Of a stretch of 7,254 nucleotides of DNA, positions 4,258 through 7,254 are shown in pieces; positions within the stretch are counted from its first letter, which is position 1, and every line of letters starts with the position of its first letter. The notes beneath the pieces were generated by a model. That model had not been told where the DNA came from. It made no database searches and saw only the letters and a program-made list of their open reading frames with translations. The stretch lies in contig JBNKLQ010000300.1 of the NCBI GenBank assembly GCA_050292445.1, positions 1-7,254 of the forward strand, given 5' to 3'. Source of the DNA: Leptofilum sp050292445 (GTDB lineage Bacteria > Chloroflexota > Anaerolineae > Promineifilales > Promineifilaceae). The position numbers were made by a program, and so were the translations under genes.

Positions 4258-5021
4258 ATATCTTGAAGCTGGCGGTTAAGGAGATAGATCACCGTGCTGA
4301 TTAATTTGGGCTGCAAATCGTAAAGAAAAAAATGGTCGCCAGGGAAGGTGAACATTTCCAGCGCCTGTGTACTTTGCTGTTGCCACTCCTGCAAATCAGC
4401 TTTGTTAGTTTTATCATCCGTTGCCCCATCTAAAACGGTGATAGGGCAATTGAGAGGGATGTCTTCCTGGTAGGTGTACGTTTCTACCAGTTGGAAGTCG
4501 GCCCGGACGATAGGCAGCACCAGGTCGCGCAGTTCGGCATCTTCTAGCACGGCTTCTGGCGTGCCGTTTAATTCTTGCAGCGCGGCCATAAAGTCCGTCT
4601 CAGGCAAATGATGGATGTGCCGATCTGCATAAGGAATGTGGGGAGCATTGTAGCCGGAGACGAGCAGCCGCTGGGGTATTGGCAGGCCGTGCTGCTGCAA
4701 CTGCCGCGTCAGCTCAAAGGCGAGCAGCGCGCCCATGCTGTGTCCCCAAAAGACAAAGGGAACATCGAAGTAAGGCTGCAAAACGTCGGCCAATGCGTCC
4801 ACCAAAACAGACACTTGATGATGCAATGGTTCGCGCAGGCGCGTTTCCCGGCCGGGCAGCTGGATGGCGTAGCTGGTAATCTCTTTGGGCAAGACGCGGC
4901 TCCACTGGTAGAAGGCCGATGCCCCACCACCGGCGTGGGGAAAGAAGAAGAGGTTGAGACGGCCGTTTCCCTCTCGTGAAAACGGCATTAGCCACGGTGT
5001 TGCGATCTTTTCCTTTATCAT
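4239..5021 (-). CDS. Type II thioesterase of an NRPS/PKS pathway
   Basis: The product is a 260-residue alpha/beta hydrolase of the standalone editing thioesterase family (GrsT/SrfA-D type), the usual length. These cytoplasmic enzymes remove wrong or stalled acyl groups from carrier-protein phosphopantetheine arms. Visible motifs are LFFFPHAGGGASAF (24-37, oxyanion region), YAIQLPGRETR (51-61), the nucleophile elbow GHSMG with S95, a catalytic aspartate in LDGATDD (D202 or D203), and the catalytic histidine in FPGDHFFL (H230). The start at 5021 lies 2 bases after the NRPS TAA stop. The Shine-Dalgarno AGAGGA sits within the last NRPS codons, so the two are probably translationally coupled. The last residues (about RVVPD) are encoded inside an inverted-repeat end, suggesting the original C-terminus was altered by that element. 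Confidence 0.95.
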   Translation of the reverse strand: MIKEKIATPWLMPFSREGNGRLNLFFFPHAGGGASAFYQWSRVLPKEITSYAIQLPGRETRLREPLHHQVSVLVDALADVLQPYFDVPFVFWGHSMGALLAFELTRQLQQHGLPIPQRLLVSGYNAPHIPYADRHIHHLPETDFMAALQELNGTPEAVLEDAELRDLVLPIVRADFQLVETYTYQEDIPLNCPITVLDGATDDKTNKADLQEWQQQSTQALEMFTFPGDHFFLYDLQPKLISTVIYLLNRQLQDIRVVPD

Positions 5022-5023
5022 AT

Positions 5024-7254
5024 TTATCCTCTTACGCTCGTTTTGTTTGGCAGCAGTTGCCGCAGCAGTTCAGCGATGCGTTTGACTGTTTTGGGTTCCT
5101 GTAGCAGCGAGAAATGGGTGCCAGGCAAAACGTTTACCGACCGTTTGCGCAGATACTTCTTCCAGCCCAGCCACTTATTCCGTACCGATTTGGCGCTGGT
5201 TTTGGCCGCAACCAACTGAACTGGCAGCCTATACTTCTGTGGCTGGTACCCCTGCATGGCGGCATAGTTGGCTCGGAAGACTGTAAATTGGTGCTGCAAA
5301 TCCTGGAAGGTTAAGCCTGTGGGTAAATTGCCAGTGGCTTGGAGCTGTGGCCACAAATGACGCAGCTGGGCATCCAGATTGGCCTCGTCGGGCAGCAGTG
5401 TGGGCTGGACCGAAGGGGTGAGGTAGCCACTGTCCTGAGCAAACCATTGCAGCAGCGTGGTTTCGTTGGTTTCAGCGGCGCTGCTGCCGGGGGCAAAGGT
5501 GTCGATGAGCGTCAACGAACCAATGGGGCTGCCTGCGGCCTCTAGCTGCTGGGCCATTTCCATGGCGACGATGCCACCCATCGACCAGCCTAGCAGATGA
5601 TACGGTTGCGTTACGTCCGCCTCGCCCAATGCTTCCAAGTAGGTCGTCGCCATAGAGTCGATGTCTGTTTGGGCGGGCATGTCTGGCAGCAAACCGACGG
5701 ATTGCAGACCGTAGACCGGTTGCTCCGCTGGCAAAGCATTGACCAGCTTCACATAGGGCAGCACCTGGCCGCTGCCGGGATGGATGACGATGAGTGGTTC
5801 CTGCTCTGGATCACCTGCTCGGAGTTTTACCAACGGACTCAGCTGCGATTTGGACGTCGGATCACTGATGTAGTTTGCCAAAGCAGCAATGGTGCCTTCC
5901 TGGAAGAGGCGGGGGAGGGGGATTTTTACGGCCGTTTCCTTATGCATCGCCGCCACCAAACGAAGTGCTAACAGGGAGTGCCCGCCCAGCTCAAAGAAGT
6001 TGTCGTGGATGCCAATCGGTGAAACGCCAATCACGTCTTCCCAGATTTGCACCAGCTGCTTTTGCAGTTCCGTTTCGGCAGCCACAAACGGCGTGGAGCG
6101 CACCACTTCCACTTTGTCGGGGATGGGCAGGGCGCGGCGGTTGATTTTGCCGCTGGGCGTTAGCGGGAACTGTTCTAGCTGCATGAAGTGGGCCGGAACC
6201 ATGTAGGCGGGCAGCCGCTCCCGCAGCGCCACGTGAAGCGCATTGATCACATCCTCTTGGCTCGTTTTAATGTAGGCAATGAGCTGGTGTGGCCCTTCGT
6301 CTGGCTTGTATGCCTGCACCACGGCTTGCTGCACCGTTGGCTGTTCGTTGAGCACCGTTTCAATCTCACCCAACTCCACGCGATGCCCACGAATTTTCAC
6401 CTGGAAGTCGTTGCGGCCGATGAACTGGATGTTGCCATCGGGCAGATAGCGGGCTAGATCGCCGGTTCGGTAAACAGTGACCAGTGGATCAGTGTTCAGT
6501 AGGTCAGTGTTCGGAGACTGATTACTGCTTACTGGTATGGAGACAAACTGTTCAGCGGTCAATTCCGGCTGGTTAAAGTAACCCAGCGCCAGGTTGTGGC
6601 CACCGATGTACAGTTCGCCCGGTACGCCAATGGGCACGGGCTTCATGTTGCTGTCTAGCAGGTGAATTTGGGTGTTGTCAATTGGTGTGCCGATGGGCGG
6701 CAGATCGGGCCATTGTTGCGGATCTGGGCCAAGCGTATATTGTGTTACCACATGGCTCTCGCTGGGACCATAATGGTTGTGGAAGGCACAGCCCGGCAAC
6801 TGGATGAAAAATTCACGAATGGCGGGCGTTGATAGTAAGGCCTCTCCGGCCGTAATGACTTCTTGCAGGGTGTGCGGATAAGATTTTTGCCAATGGGCGG
6901 CTTCAGCCAGATTTTGCAGGGCCACAAAGGGCAGGAAGAGCCGCTCGATTTGCTGGTCTTGAAGATAAGCCAGCAGTCGTTCCCCATCGCGGCGCACGTC
7001 GTCGGCGATGAGCACCAGGGTGCCGCCATCTTGCCAGGTGCTGAACATCTCCTGGAAGTGGACATCGAAGCTGAGTGAGGTGAATTGCAGCGTGCGGGCC
7101 GGTCGCTGTAAGCTGGTGGCCCGCTGCTGCCAGGCGAGCATATTGTTTAAGGCCCGGTGTGGCAGGGTAACGCCTTTGGGTTGCCCGGTGGAGCCGGAGG
7201 TGAAGATGATGTAGACAGGCTGTTCGGGATCGATTACGGCCGTTACCCGTTCCG
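5024..7254 (-). CDS. NRPS termination module (A-PCP-TE), N-terminal part outside the window
   Basis: This gives 742 visible codons of a nonribosomal peptide synthetase; the gene enters from the right edge. Numbering from the first full codon (7252), the adenylation domain shows A3 FTSGSTGQPKG (17-27), A4 FDVHFQE (62-68), A5 NHYGPSE (159-165), A6 GELYIGG (212-218), A7 YRTGDLA (261-267), A8 GRNDFQVKIRGHRVELGEIE, A9 LPAYMVP and A10 SGKINR (K369). The specificity residues by alignment to GrsA are D63, V64, Q67, F106, I133, A135, H160, V168, V169 and K369, the pattern of proline-activating domains. The carrier domain has FFELGGHSLLAL with the phosphopantetheine serine S426. The C-terminal type I thioesterase has HPGSGQ, GWSMGG (S557), LIDTFAPG (D584) and PGTHFSLL (H713), giving an intact triad that releases the product by hydrolysis or cyclisation. 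Condensation and earlier modules would lie to the right. An unusual 5-residue repeat sits between A6 and A7. Confidence 0.97.
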   Translation of the reverse strand, partial: ERVTAVIDPEQPVYIIFTSGSTGQPKGVTLPHRALNNMLAWQQRATSLQRPARTLQFTSLSFDVHFQEMFSTWQDGGTLVLIADDVRRDGERLLAYLQDQQIERLFLPFVALQNLAEAAHWQKSYPHTLQEVITAGEALLSTPAIREFFIQLPGCAFHNHYGPSESHVVTQYTLGPDPQQWPDLPPIGTPIDNTQIHLLDSNMKPVPIGVPGELYIGGHNLALGYFNQPELTAEQFVSIPVSSNQSPNTDLLNTDPLVTVYRTGDLARYLPDGNIQFIGRNDFQVKIRGHRVELGEIETVLNEQPTVQQAVVQAYKPDEGPHQLIAYIKTSQEDVINALHVALRERLPAYMVPAHFMQLEQFPLTPSGKINRRALPIPDKVEVVRSTPFVAAETELQKQLVQIWEDVIGVSPIGIHDNFFELGGHSLLALRLVAAMHKETAVKIPLPRLFQEGTIAALANYISDPTSKSQLSPLVKLRAGDPEQEPLIVIHPGSGQVLPYVKLVNALPAEQPVYGLQSVGLLPDMPAQTDIDSMATTYLEALGEADVTQPYHLLGWSMGGIVAMEMAQQLEAAGSPIGSLTLIDTFAPGSSAAETNETTLLQWFAQDSGYLTPSVQPTLLPDEANLDAQLRHLWPQLQATGNLPTGLTFQDLQHQFTVFRANYAAMQGYQPQKYRLPVQLVAAKTSAKSVRNKWLGWKKYLRKRSVNVLPGTHFSLLQEPKTVKRIAELLRQLLPNKTSVRG
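6482..6533. repeat. Short tandem/ACTG-rich repeat inside the NRPS adenylation domain
   Basis: TCAGTGTTC occurs at 6489-6497 and again at 6504-6512, a 15-base period, followed by an ATTACTGCTTACTG stretch. On the minus strand this is read as the peptide repeat NTDLL-NTDPL in the surface loop between A6 and A7. The loop looks about ten residues longer than in GrsA-type domains. It resembles ACTGATTACTG-like intergenic repeats but is in frame. Confidence 0.6.

Larger units (their letters stand above)
85..7243. repeat. Dispersed palindromic octamer ACGGCCGT, nine copies
   Basis: Exact copies start at 85, 388, 615, 2354, 3662, 3696, 4959, 5928 and 7236. All lie inside coding regions of five different genes (argC, cytochrome, acyl-CoA dehydrogenase, thioesterase, NRPS). 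They are read in all three phases: CGG-CCG (Arg-Pro) in argC, ACG-GCC-GTN (Thr-Ala-Val) in argC, the dehydrogenase and the NRPS, and GGC-CGT (Gly-Arg) in the cytochrome, dehydrogenase and thioesterase. Flanking bases are almost always A or T. At this base composition about 0.1-0.2 copies would be expected, so the enrichment is a property of the DNA and not of one protein motif. Confidence 0.85.

Noticed and set aside
5597..5971. Plus-strand reading frames opposite the NRPS carrier and thioesterase domains
   Set aside because: They are complementary-strand shadows of a gene with intact catalytic motifs.
7139..7141. ATG at 7141 as the start of the NRPS gene
   Set aside because: The frame stays open to the right edge and contains the A3 motif FTSGSTGQPKG upstream of this Met, so it is an internal codon.

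Overview
The window looks like a bacterial chromosome segment of moderate GC content. It is probably from a Chloroflexota (Chloroflexi) bacterium. That assignment is an inference from the Thr/Pro-rich lipoprotein linker, the many small intergenic inverted repeats and the mix of genes. No marker gene here fixes the taxonomy, and Cyanobacteria or another environmental phylum cannot be excluded.

Layout, left to right. (1) Positions 1-859, minus strand: the first 286 codons of argC (arginine biosynthesis), running off the left edge. (2) Positions 860-1130, minus strand: the argC leader. It holds a strong promoter, a 27-residue leader peptide ORF with four consecutive Arg codons (five Arg in all), a 1:2 hairpin, and a GC-rich terminator followed by nine T. 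The arms are built so that region 2 can pair with region 1 or with region 3. This is the architecture of a ribosome-mediated transcription attenuator responding to arginine and is the most interesting item here. A long CACAGAG-type palindrome separates the terminator from the argC ribosome-binding site. (3) Positions 1159-1842, plus strand: a divergent promoter region and a small lipoprotein of unknown function. (4) Positions 1916-2839, minus strand: a membrane-anchored diheme cytochrome c, convergent with the lipoprotein; a perfect 15-bp inverted repeat lies between the two. (5) Positions 2987-7254, minus strand: the 3' end of a nonribosomal peptide synthetase (NRPS) locus. In transcription order it has the terminal A-PCP-TE part of an NRPS (truncated by the right edge), a type II thioesterase starting 2 nt after the NRPS stop, and an acyl-CoA dehydrogenase beyond a compound inverted-repeat element.

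The adenylation domain's specificity residues read D-V-Q-F-I-A-H-V-V-K, a pattern I recognise as proline-type. The final released residue is therefore predicted to be proline or a proline analogue. The type II thioesterase would clear misprimed carrier proteins. The acyl-CoA dehydrogenase may make an unusual extender unit or desaturate a carrier-bound intermediate.

Across the whole window the 8-bp palindrome ACGGCCGT occurs nine times, against roughly 0.1-0.2 expected by chance. It is read in all three codon phases, which recalls the highly iterated HIP1 octamer of cyanobacteria.
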